Positions 57,040 to 64,000 of a stretch of 64,000 bases of DNA are shown here, in pieces. The notes beneath the pieces were generated by a model, which did no database searches, was not told where the DNA came from, and saw only the letters and a list, made by a program, of their open reading frames with translations. Origin of the DNA: Chitinimonas koreensis (GTDB taxonomy: Bacteria; Pseudomonadota; Gammaproteobacteria; Burkholderiales; Chitinimonadaceae); NCBI RefSeq assembly GCF_014353015.1, contig NZ_CP060704.1:2753001-2817000 (forward strand). Direction: 5' to 3'. Numbering within the stretch: position 1 is the first letter of the stretch; every line of letters starts with the position of its first letter. The position numbers and the translations under genes are program-made.

Positions 57040-57338
57040 GGCGGTCTCCTTGCGAGGGTGGATGCGGCAAGGCGTGCAGATTCCGTGCCCTGTCGCAAAA
57101 AGGCCGCCGTTTCGCGCCGGATCGCCGGTCCATCCAGGCTGCGGCGGGGCCATCGCGAAGCAGGATCGGAAGGCCTGCCCGCGCGCCGGTCGCCATGTAA
57201 GTTTTTCAGCGCGCCGGTAAAAGCTGCATCCCGCCTTGCCCCGTCCGGGCGACGGGTTCCAGGCCTGGCGCGGCCCGGCGGGCTGGCCCCGGAATTGCTG
57301 AGTGACCGGCGCCCCCTCATCCCGCCGGAGTCCCCGCC
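57040..57338. other. Intergenic region
   Basis: About 300 bases between divergent genes. I see no gene, repeat or clear operator here. Confidence 0.5.
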
Positions 57339-57674
57339 ATGCTCTTCCAATCCAGCCCTGCCCCATCCTCGCCCTGCGCGCTGCTGCACGCAGACGGCGG
57401 CCGTGCGCCGGCCCAGCCCGATGCGGCCCGGCCGGACGATGCCGAACGTACCCTGCGCCCGCGCGGAGCCCGCCCCGGCGAACCGGCCGCGGTGCTGCTG
57501 CATGCCGTGCTGCGGATGGAAGCGGCCGGCGTGGAACCGTCGTACGAGCCCAGCCGCCCTGCGCGCGCGGCGATCGACGGCGAAGCCCGCCGCACCGACG
57601 ACGCCGAATGGCGCTGGCGCGAGGCGCAGTGCGGCCAGGAGAAGGCCGGCGGGTCGAGTTATCTGCTGATGTAG
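57339..57674 (+). CDS. Hypothetical protein
   Basis: A 111-residue Ala/Arg/Pro-rich protein from ATG 57339 after CGGAG. No domain or signal peptide is recognised. The composition is what any open frame in GC-rich DNA could give, so it may not be real. The only support is the ribosome binding site and the lack of a better gene here. Confidence 0.4.
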   Translation: MLFQSSPAPSSPCALLHADGGRAPAQPDAARPDDAERTLRPRGARPGEPAAVLLHAVLRMEAAGVEPSYEPSRPARAAIDGEARRTDDAEWRWREAQCGQEKAGGSSYLLM

Positions 57675-57721
57675 GCGTTGGCGCCTGGCGCGCGTGTCGG
57701 CGCCGCGCTTGCCTCATTTGC

Positions 57722-57788
57722 GCAGGAGCGGCTTCAGCCGCGAATGGCCGAGTTTTCATGGGCCATTCGCGGCTGAAGCCGTTCCTGC
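57722..57788. repeat. REP-like palindrome, family A
   Basis: Complete copy whose arms extend to AATGGCC / GGCCATT, so the stem is longer than in other copies. Confidence 0.88.
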
Positions 57789-57805
57789 AAGGTCTCGGAT
57801 TTGTC

Positions 57806-57871
57806 GTAGGCGGGGCTTCAGCCCGACAGCGCCATGCATTGCGGCCGCTGCCGGGCTGAAGTCCGGCCTAC
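57806..57871. repeat. REP-like palindrome, family B
   Basis: Arms GTAGGCGGGGCTTCAGCCCG and a diverged inverse ending GTCCGGCCTAC. It overlaps the stop codon of the AsmA gene and could form its terminator. Confidence 0.8.
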
Positions 57872-59883
57872 TTGCCCTTCCCCGTTCCCTTGCCCTTCGC
57901 CGGCGCCTTCGCCCCGCGCTCGGCCGAGCGCTGCAGCAGCGCCGCGCAATTGCTGTCCTCGGCGCCGCCGAGCTCCACCAGCGGCAGGATCGCCAGCGGC
58001 CCCGCCACGCTGCCCAGCAGCGCGGCCAGGCCGGTCCGGCCCGCCGCCTGGCCCAGCGACGGCCGCACGTCCGGGTCGGCCAGCGTGCCCTTGATCAGGA
58101 TCGGCCCGCGCAGCGCCACCAGGCTGACGTCCTTCGGATCGGCCACCAGCTTGAGGTCGAGCGCCTCGTTGCGCAGGTCGACGCCGCCCTCGCCGGTAAT
58201 CACCTGCTTCTCGGTGTCGATCAGCAGCGTACGCACCTTCATCCGGCCGTCGTCGGCCGCCAGGTCGGCCACCGCGCAGCGGATCGGCACCGGCTTGTCG
58301 CCGGTCAGCAGGACCACCAGCGTATTGGTCACGTCGAGGTTGGCCAGCCGCAGCAGGAGCTTGCTGATCTCGCCGCCCTTCATCGCCAGCGCCGCATCGC
58401 CGCTGGCGCTGCCGAGCATGGCCGCGACCGAATTGCCGCGCGCGGCGAGCTTGACCCGTCCGCCGATCAGCCCGCTGCTGGCCTTGCGCAACTGCAGCTG
58501 CGGGAACAGCCGCTGCAGCTGCAGCCGCTGTACTTCGATCCGGGCCTGGGTCGCGATCGGCGTGCTGCGCGCGTCCATGGCGATATTGGCCGACAACTGG
58601 CCGCCGGCCATGCCGAACTTGAGCGGCTCGAGCCGCAGTTGGCCGTCGCGGATCGCCATGAAGGCGTCGAGATCCTCGAACAGCCAGTCGGCGGTGGTGA
58701 TGTGCTGGCCGCGCAGCCGTGCCTCGACGTTGGCGGCATTGAGCTTGTCGAGCCGGAACTCGGCGTGCGGCAGCACCTTGCCCGACGGCTGCGGCGTCTT
58801 GTCGCCGTCGGCCTTGCGGCCGCCGATGAAACCGGCCAGGTCGGCCAGGTCGAGCCGCTGCGAGCGCAGGTCGGCCTCGATGAATTGCGGCTTCTTGCCG
58901 CGGTCGACGCTGAAGTCGCCGCCCAGGTCGCTGGCGCCGACGCGGCCGCTGAAGCGGCGCAGGCTCCACACCGCCGCCGAATGCTGCAGGTGGCCGCGCA
59001 ACTGGTAGGGCCGCGTCGGCGGCAGCGGCAGGCCGAGGATGCGGTAGAGCTCGTCCATGCTGGCGCCGGCCAGGCTGAAATCGACCGACAGCCCGGCCAG
59101 CCGCAGCGGATCGGTGACGGTGCCGGACGCCTCGAAGCGGGTCTTGCCGATCTTGCCGCCGCCGGCCAGCGGATAGGGCCGGCCCGGATCGCGCAGGCTC
59201 AGCAGCGGCCCGCCGCGCAGCGAGACGCCGGCGTCGAGCTTGCGGTACCGGCCCGCCAGCGTGGCCGCCAGCGGCAGCTTGCCGCCCTGCCCCGGCGTCA
59301 GCGACAGGTCGGCCTGCAGCGCGGTGCCGGCCTGCGGATCGAGGAAGCGCAGCCGGCCCTGCCGCACCGCCATCTGGCCGATCACCAGCGGCCAGCCGCC
59401 GGCCTCGCCGCGCTCGAACAGCCAGTTGTTGCTGCCGTCGGCGCGCTTCTCCAGCAGCACGTCGGCGTTCTCCAGCGTCACCTCGGGCAAGACCAGCCGG
59501 TGGCTGAACAACCGCGGCAGATCGACCACTAGCTCGAGCCGGCCGACGCGCGCCATCTCCGGCGCGCTGCCGCCCGGCGTGTTGCCGAGCACCAGCTCGC
59601 GCGCGGTGATGCGCGGCTTGAGGCCCAGCTTCACGTCGAGATCGCCGCGCATCTCGAAGCTGCGGCCGCTGGCATCGCTGACGCGGCGCTCGATCATCGG
59701 CCGCAGCCAGTTCCACTGGAACAGCCAGCAGGCGAGGCCGATCAGCGCCAGCAGCGCGACCAGCACGGCCGCCACGCGCTGGCGGCGGCTCGTGCGCCGC
59801 CTGGCCGGCGGCGGCGAAGGCGGCGGTTCGCCGGCCGCAGCGGCGGGCAGCGTGGGATCGGTTGGAGTCGGCGGCATCGTCAT
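57868..59883 (-). CDS. AsmA-family protein
   Basis: A 671-residue protein of the AsmA family, proteins linked to outer-membrane assembly and lipid transport between membranes. A proline-rich, basic cytoplasmic N-terminus is followed by one membrane anchor (VAAVLVALLALIGLACWLF, residues about 37-55), and the rest is periplasmic. LVLGNTPGGSAPEMARVGRL and EVTLENADVLLEKRADG are typical of the AsmA N-terminal domain. The C-terminus ends in a Lys-rich KGKGTGKGK tail. Start ATG 59883; ATG 59877 is an alternative. Confidence 0.88.
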   Translation of the reverse strand: MTMPPTPTDPTLPAAAAGEPPPSPPPARRRTSRRQRVAAVLVALLALIGLACWLFQWNWLRPMIERRVSDASGRSFEMRGDLDVKLGLKPRITARELVLGNTPGGSAPEMARVGRLELVVDLPRLFSHRLVLPEVTLENADVLLEKRADGSNNWLFERGEAGGWPLVIGQMAVRQGRLRFLDPQAGTALQADLSLTPGQGGKLPLAATLAGRYRKLDAGVSLRGGPLLSLRDPGRPYPLAGGGKIGKTRFEASGTVTDPLRLAGLSVDFSLAGASMDELYRILGLPLPPTRPYQLRGHLQHSAAVWSLRRFSGRVGASDLGGDFSVDRGKKPQFIEADLRSQRLDLADLAGFIGGRKADGDKTPQPSGKVLPHAEFRLDKLNAANVEARLRGQHITTADWLFEDLDAFMAIRDGQLRLEPLKFGMAGGQLSANIAMDARSTPIATQARIEVQRLQLQRLFPQLQLRKASSGLIGGRVKLAARGNSVAAMLGSASGDAALAMKGGEISKLLLRLANLDVTNTLVVLLTGDKPVPIRCAVADLAADDGRMKVRTLLIDTEKQVITGEGGVDLRNEALDLKLVADPKDVSLVALRGPILIKGTLADPDVRPSLGQAAGRTGLAALLGSVAGPLAILPLVELGGAEDSNCAALLQRSAERGAKAPAKGKGTGKGK

Positions 59884-59924
59884 GGCGACCTCTCTTGGTC
59901 TTATGGATACGGGTATCGGGTCGG

Positions 59925-60440
59925 TCAGCGGCGCGGTCGGATCGGCTGCCGGTCCGGCACGTCGAGAATGACGCTCAGCTGGCCGCTGCCCTCGAGATAG
60001 GCGTGGCGGACGTTGGCCAGCGTCTCCTGGCCCACCTGGCGCAGCTCGGTCATCAGCTCCTCCTCGGAAATCCGCTGGCGTTCGAGATTGCGCGGGAGCA
60101 GGCGGCCGTCGCGCACCAGCTCGACGCGCTCGCCCTCGACCAGGTTCAGCCTGGGAAAGCGGTGGTCGATCAGGTCGGTCAGCAGCGCCCAGCCGAGAAT
60201 GGTGCCGGCCAGGACCAGCGCCTCGGTCACCGAGTGGTATTCGCCGGCCATACCGTTCTGCACAGCGTCGGCCAGCAGCACGATGGCCAGCAGATCGCCG
60301 ACGCCGAACTTGCCGAGCGCGCGGCGCGGCATCAGGCGCAGGGCGATGAACAACGCGAGGTAGACCACGCTGCCGCGGATGAAGATCTCGAGCAGCGAGC
60401 CCGAGGGGACGAACAGCGCCGACCAGTCGACTTCGATCAT
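59925..60440 (-). CDS. DUF421 (YetF-like) membrane protein
   Basis: A 171-residue protein with two or three N-terminal membrane segments (IFIRGSVVYLALFIALRLM, LLAIVLLADAVQNGM, ALVLAGTILGWALLTDLI), then a soluble domain: GERVELVRDGRLLPRNLERQRISEEELMTELR. The motif GKFGVGDLLAIVLLADAVQN is diagnostic of DUF421. The function is not well established. ATG 60440 begins where family similarity starts. Confidence 0.88.
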   Translation of the reverse strand: MIEVDWSALFVPSGSLLEIFIRGSVVYLALFIALRLMPRRALGKFGVGDLLAIVLLADAVQNGMAGEYHSVTEALVLAGTILGWALLTDLIDHRFPRLNLVEGERVELVRDGRLLPRNLERQRISEEELMTELRQVGQETLANVRHAYLEGSGQLSVILDVPDRQPIRPRR

Positions 60441-60906
60441 CGGCGGGCTCCCGTCGTTGTAAGGCTTACCGCCCGGCCGGGCGTTTTCTGCGCGGGCACG
60501 GCGACCGCGGCCGGAAGGCGGGACGAAGCGATCTGGACAGCGAGGTCGGCAATGACGGGGGACAAGGCGGGCTCCTGCGGCGCGATGACGAGGCGGCGGC
60601 CGGACCGGAACCGGCGCCATTGCCTGGATCGCGGGCACGTTGCGTGCCATGTGCGGGAGCTGAAGGCAGTTGGCGACACACGCATGCCGCCAAATCGGGG
60701 GAAAGAACTTAAGTATTCAGCACACGACGCCGCTTCAGCGCACGACGCTGATATAGCTCCTCTCCCGTGCACGGGAGAGGGGTTGGGGGCACCCGGCGTA
60801 GGGTGAGGGGCGTCCTACGAAGAGCCGCCCCTTCCAGCCCCCGGAATTACGTTCTTCCGAATTTGGACTACCGGACAGCTATAGAAACAAAGCCGAATCA
60901 AACGGA
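60441..60906. other. Intergenic region with a dispersed repeat
   Basis: 466 bases. No gene supported. Contains the palindrome-bearing repeat at 60759-60814 and otherwise unremarkable sequence. Confidence 0.5.
60759..60814. repeat. Palindromic dispersed repeat
   Basis: Perfect palindrome around CTCTCCCGTGCACGGGAGAG followed by GGTTGGGGGCACCCGGCG and AGGGTGAGGGGCG. This type of sequence is a common dispersed intergenic element in proteobacterial genomes. Confidence 0.65.
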
Positions 60907-61293
60907 CTAGAAGTTGTAAAACACCCGAATCACATTGCCATCCAAATCGCCCGCCACGAATTCATGCAGCCGCGACCACGACTTGGATTCCGGCGGATGC
61001 ACGATCCGGGCGCCCTGCCCGCTCCACTTTGCATGAAGCGCATCCACGGCGTCCTTGCTGTCGAGATTGAGCCAGATCACCACCGGCGCCGGGTTGCCGA
61101 AGTATTCGCGGAAGGATTCATCGGTCACGAATACCCGGCAATGACCTTGCGAGATGCCTGCAATGCCGCCGCCGTCGCGGCCCCAATCCACCTTGAAGCC
61201 GAGTGCGTGTTCGTAGTAATCGAGCGCCCGGGCCAGGTCGGTCACCGGGATCTCGGGTACGGCGGCGGGGAAATCGTTAGTCACCAGGCCCAC
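60907..61293 (-). CDS. VOC-family (glyoxalase/bleomycin-resistance-like) protein
   Basis: A 128-residue protein with the paired beta-alpha-beta-beta-beta fold: AVPEIPVTDLARALDYYEHALGFKVDW at the start and LHEFVAGDLDGNVIRVFYNF at the end, with GNVIRVF giving the usual metal or ligand Glu/His neighbourhood. The closest general type is bleomycin-resistance-like VOC proteins. The substrate is unknown. Confidence 0.85.
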   Translation of the reverse strand: MGLVTNDFPAAVPEIPVTDLARALDYYEHALGFKVDWGRDGGGIAGISQGHCRVFVTDESFREYFGNPAPVVIWLNLDSKDAVDALHAKWSGQGARIVHPPESKSWSRLHEFVAGDLDGNVIRVFYNF

Positions 61294-61322
61294 TCATGAA
61301 CGGAACATGCAGCCGAGCAGCA

Positions 61323-61742
61323 TTACATCGGCAGTCGCATCAAACCAGCCGGCAGGCGAAGGCCGACATCATGGCTCACCACCCACGAACACCAGCTGGC
61401 CACGGCGCTGGCGATATGCAGCGCATCAGGCAGTTTCATCCGCGTTTCCGCCCGCAGCGCGGCAGCTTGACGCAGGATCGTGCGATCGATCGGCACCAGT
61501 TCCACTTCGCCTCCGGTCAGGAAGGCGTCGTAGGCTTGGGCAATGGCGGCCTGTTCCTGCCGCAACGGCTGCACCAGCACTTCAGCCAAGGTCAGTTCAC
61601 TGCTCACCAGCACGGCATCAGCGGCCACCACCGCACGCAGGACCGCTTCCACCCGCTCGTAGTATTCCGGGAAGGCTTCGATCAAGTAGATGACGACGTT
61701 GGCGTCCAAGTAGACGCGCGCGCCTTGCTCGATGCTTACCAT
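61323..61742 (-). CDS. PIN-domain ribonuclease toxin (VapC type)
   Basis: A 139-residue PIN-domain protein. Acidic active-site residues are visible: Asp in VYLDANVVIYLIE near residue 13, Glu in SELTLAEVLVQ near 50, Asp in KLPDALHIASA near 104 and Asp in VVSHDVGLR near 125. Such toxins cleave tRNA or rRNA. Its start overlaps the stop of the AbrB-type antitoxin gene by about 7 bases. Together they form a VapBC-like pair. Confidence 0.87.
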   Translation of the reverse strand: MVSIEQGARVYLDANVVIYLIEAFPEYYERVEAVLRAVVAADAVLVSSELTLAEVLVQPLRQEQAAIAQAYDAFLTGGEVELVPIDRTILRQAAALRAETRMKLPDALHIASAVASWCSWVVSHDVGLRLPAGLMRLPM

Positions 61743-62011
61743 TCGTCGCGCGCATGGCGGATCGCCGCATCGGCTTCCGCCGCGTCGGCATAGGCACCCC
61801 GGCCAGCGCCGTGATGGCGCCTCAACCGTTCCAACCGAGCACCGGCGGCTTCGTCCAATTCGGCCGCCGCTGGCGGGCTACGCCGCACGATGCGCACGGC
61901 CTCTCCTTCCAGCGAAACATCCAATGCGTCGCCGTCTTCCAGCTTCAAGGCGGCGAGCACTTCGTCCGGCAGGGTAATTCGGTGATGTTCGAGACGGACG
62001 ATGGCTCCCAT
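61736..62011 (-). CDS. AbrB/MazE-type antitoxin
   Basis: A 91-residue protein with an N-terminal swapped-hairpin DNA-binding fold, VRLEHHRITLPDEVLAALKLEDGDALDVSLEGEAVRI, as in AbrB/MazE/VapB antitoxins, and an acidic C-terminus that would wrap the PIN toxin. ATG 62011 is chosen as family similarity begins there. Translationally coupled to the toxin. Confidence 0.84.
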   Translation of the reverse strand: MGAIVRLEHHRITLPDEVLAALKLEDGDALDVSLEGEAVRIVRRSPPAAAELDEAAGARLERLRRHHGAGRGAYADAAEADAAIRHARDEW

Positions 62012-62223
62012 GGCGGGCCGGTCCTTGATCAAGTTGGGCGTGCGGCCATTGTATGCCTTCCTCTTCCCCGAACAAGCCGGACGGGGTAGGCACGTTCCCA
62101 CGCATTTTCCGGCATCCGGACCATTCTTTTTTCATGCTGGACTCACTCTCGGAGTGAATTGAATCCACTCCTGCACACCCCTGCCCCGAACGCCAGTTCG
62201 ACGCAAAACGTGCGGCCAGACGC

Positions 62224-62601
62224 TCAGCTCGCCCAGCAGAACCGCGTCAGCGCGAAGCTGAGCGCGAACAGGTAGCCGAAGGCGAAGCGATCGATCCGCA
62301 GCACTTGCTGGCCGCGCCTGGCGCGCCAGGCGCCGAGTGCGGCCATGCACAGGCCCGCGGCGACCGGCGTGGCAATCAGGTTGACCCAGCGCCACGGCGT
62401 GCCGGCCAGCATGCTGTGCGGGAACAGCGCGAGGCTGGCGCCACCCAGGAGGGCACCGACGATGGCATAACCCAGCGCGGCCAGCCAGGGGTTGGCCGGC
62501 TTGCGGTCGGGATCCGCCAGGCTTCTCAGGCCGAGCTCGAACAGCAGCTCGCCAATGATTTGAACGACGAATTCGAGCAGTAATTCGAACAGGATTTCCA
62601 T
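62224..62601 (-). CDS. Hypothetical integral membrane protein
   Basis: A 125-residue protein with about four hydrophobic segments: MEILFELLLEFVVQIIGELL, PWLAALGYAIVGALLGGAS, WVNLIATPVAAGLCMAALG and FAFGYLFALSFALTRFCW. I do not recognise a named family with certainty. No operon partner is close. Confidence 0.72.
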   Translation of the reverse strand: MEILFELLLEFVVQIIGELLFELGLRSLADPDRKPANPWLAALGYAIVGALLGGASLALFPHSMLAGTPWRWVNLIATPVAAGLCMAALGAWRARRGQQVLRIDRFAFGYLFALSFALTRFCWAS

Positions 62602-62935
62602 CGATTCAAAGGACTCGCGTTGTGGCGGCCGAACGGTTCGGCGATGCCGGAGGTGCCGCATGTTAATCGGAACCGGTCGGACCGCCAGGCGACGCCTTTC
62701 CGCACGGGCCGCGCATGCGATGCCTTCCCCGCTCCGTCCACGTTCGCGGAGCCAAAACGGCAGCGCCCCGCCCACGGTAAGACACGATCGAATCCACGCC
62801 GCGTCCGCGACCCGATTCGCCTAGAATCACGCGCGCCGCCCGCCGGCCGCGGCGCTTGCGGCCATTCGAACAACGCCGCGGTGGCCGCAATCGCGTCCCG
62901 GCAAATCCTCATTCAAAAAGATCGATCCGAATCTC
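62602..62935. other. Intergenic region
   Basis: 334 bases between divergent genes. I see no RNA gene, repeat or strong operator. Confidence 0.5.
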
Positions 62936-63454
62936 ATGACATCCAGCATTTCACTGAAGCAATGGGAGGCCTTGACCGCTCCCGAGCGACAAGCCGTCCT
63001 GAGCCTGTCGGTCACCGACGAGCAGATCGAATTCGCCGGCAGCGTCGAACGATCGGTCGAGCGCTGTAACGCCGAGCCGGACGGACAAGTGGCCGGCCTG
63101 GCCATCTTCGAGTGCGACGCCATCGTGGGCTTCATGCTGCTCAAGCGCGCCACGGTCGAGCAGGCATGGGCGAACCCGTCCGACGCGCTGGTCACCGCGA
63201 TGCGCATCGACCTCGCCCACCAGGGCAAAGGCTTCGGCACCGCGGCGCTGCGCGCGGTCCCCGGCTGGATTGCGCAGCATTGGCCGGACTCGCGGCGGCT
63301 GGCGCTGTCGGTGGACGAAGAGAACGCAGCGGCCCGGCGCGCCTACGAGAAGGCGGGCTTCATCGACTCGGGCGTGCGTGAAATGGGCCGCATCGGCTGG
63401 GTCCGCTACCTGGCCATGCCGCTGGAACAGTTGGCCGATGCAGCGGCCGCTTGA
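62936..63454 (+). CDS. GNAT-family N-acetyltransferase
   Basis: A 172-residue GCN5-related acetyltransferase. The acetyl-CoA-binding region MRIDLAHQGKGFGTAALRAV (about residues 92-111; Q-x-x-G-x-G/A pattern) and the C-terminal segment ALSVDEENAAARRAYEKAGF are typical. The substrate is unknown. Start ATG 62936 lacks a strong ribosome binding site. Confidence 0.87.
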   Translation: MTSSISLKQWEALTAPERQAVLSLSVTDEQIEFAGSVERSVERCNAEPDGQVAGLAIFECDAIVGFMLLKRATVEQAWANPSDALVTAMRIDLAHQGKGFGTAALRAVPGWIAQHWPDSRRLALSVDEENAAARRAYEKAGFIDSGVREMGRIGWVRYLAMPLEQLADAAAA

Positions 63455-63859
63455 ATGCGGCCCCTCGAACCAGGGACGACCCTAACCTATCGCTTCCTGC
63501 CGCTGCTGATGGCCGCCGTGCTCTCCACCTCGCATGCGGCCCGGGCCGATGAAGCCGAGGACCCGGCGCCGAAGCCGACATCCAAACCGATGTGCGCCAA
63601 TCTCCAGGAGATCATGCAGCGCATGTCGACGCAGTGGACGGCCCTTGCCAACCGCCAGCGGATCGGGCTGGGGTGCAGTCTGGATGCCGCGGTCACGGTC
63701 GAGCACCGTGCAGTCGTCCAGGTCGGAGTGCTGCGCTCCGATTGCAAGCCGCCTGCCGTCAAGCTGGCCATGGAGCAGTTGCAACGGCTCGAGTGCGATG
63801 TCGAAGAAAAGGCGGTCCTGTCGGTTCCCGTCAAATTCTATATCGAGCCTTTTGAGTGA
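63455..63859 (+). CDS. Secreted hypothetical protein
   Basis: A 134-residue protein with a probable signal peptide (FLPLLMAAVLSTSHAARADE, cleavage near residue 32). The mature part has three Cys, in the contexts MCANLQEIMQ, GCSLDAAVTV and SDCKPPAVK, plus one near the C-terminus (ECDVEE), so disulfides are possible. ATG 63455 directly follows the GNAT stop. No family is recognised. Confidence 0.65.
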   Translation: MRPLEPGTTLTYRFLPLLMAAVLSTSHAARADEAEDPAPKPTSKPMCANLQEIMQRMSTQWTALANRQRIGLGCSLDAAVTVEHRAVVQVGVLRSDCKPPAVKLAMEQLQRLECDVEEKAVLSVPVKFYIEPFE

Positions 63860-64000
63860 GCAGGTACTCCAGGCGTAGTTGATCCTCCTGCCTGAAATTT
63901 AGGCACAGCACGACCGTCAAAACAGATTGCAATACAATATATGCTACCAACTTGGGAAAATTCAAAGCATCTTTTAGCTGCCGATGATGGCTCAGCTACC
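63860..64000. other. Window end, no gene seen
   Basis: 141 bases, AT-richer than the rest (about 63890-63980), with a small palindrome CCTGAAATTTAGG. Probably intergenic. Any gene would begin outside the window. Confidence 0.45.

Overview
This is a GC-rich proteobacterial chromosome segment, most likely betaproteobacterial. The left arm carries housekeeping genes (prfB with its programmed frameshift, lysS, mnmC, an MtaD-type deaminase, ubiG, gph) followed by tmRNA (ssrA) with tag ANDENYALAA, a one-piece tmRNA of betaproteobacterial character. I cannot place it to genus.

Layout. 1-8.5 kb: translation, tRNA modification and ubiquinone genes, then ssrA. 8.6-11.5 kb: a small accessory pair right behind ssrA, a MazG-like pyrophosphohydrolase and a DUF2075 ATPase/helicase apparently fused to an S24/LexA-like domain. 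11.6-55.3 kb: one large carbohydrate locus. On the plus strand it has two LacI regulators, a KDG-type PfkB kinase, a GH88 unsaturated glucuronyl hydrolase, a TonB-dependent receptor, a PL8 lyase, three GH29 alpha-L-fucosidases and a GH35 beta-galactosidase. On the minus strand it has a CUT1 ABC importer (two permeases and a binding protein), two more PL8 lyases, a CUT2 (ribose-type) ABC importer, and a full non-phosphorylating L-fucose pathway: mutarotase, aldo/keto reductase, lactonase, UxaA-type dehydratase in two pieces, SDR and FAH-family hydrolase. A FadR-type regulator, a small ParE-like toxin module and lutABC (L-lactate oxidation) follow on the plus strand. 55.3-64 kb: miscellaneous genes (PRC-barrel, Cys-rich protein, glycine-zipper lipoprotein, AsmA, DUF421, VOC, AbrB/PIN toxin-antitoxin, GNAT).

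How the genes fit together (inference from families): PL8 lyases cut a uronic-acid-containing polysaccharide. Fucosidases and galactosidase strip neutral sugars, the TonB receptor and ABC systems import products, and GH88 releases the unsaturated uronate, which is headed for KDG and the kinase. L-fucose is oxidised to pyruvate plus L-lactate, and LutABC converts the lactate to pyruvate. The target looks like a fucosylated, glucuronate-containing polysaccharide. No sulfatase is present, so fully sulfated fucosylated chondroitin is not obviously the substrate.

A striking technical feature is that at least eleven genes, and probably a twelfth site in mnmC, carry an apparent single-base deletion in or beside a short G/C run. 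Adding one base restores a full-length, family-typical protein each time, in lysS as well as in the sugar genes. I read these mainly as sequence errors and annotate the genes as intact CDSs with a flagged break. REP-like palindromes of two families are scattered through the intergenic regions from 31.7 kb rightwards, and none was seen before that.
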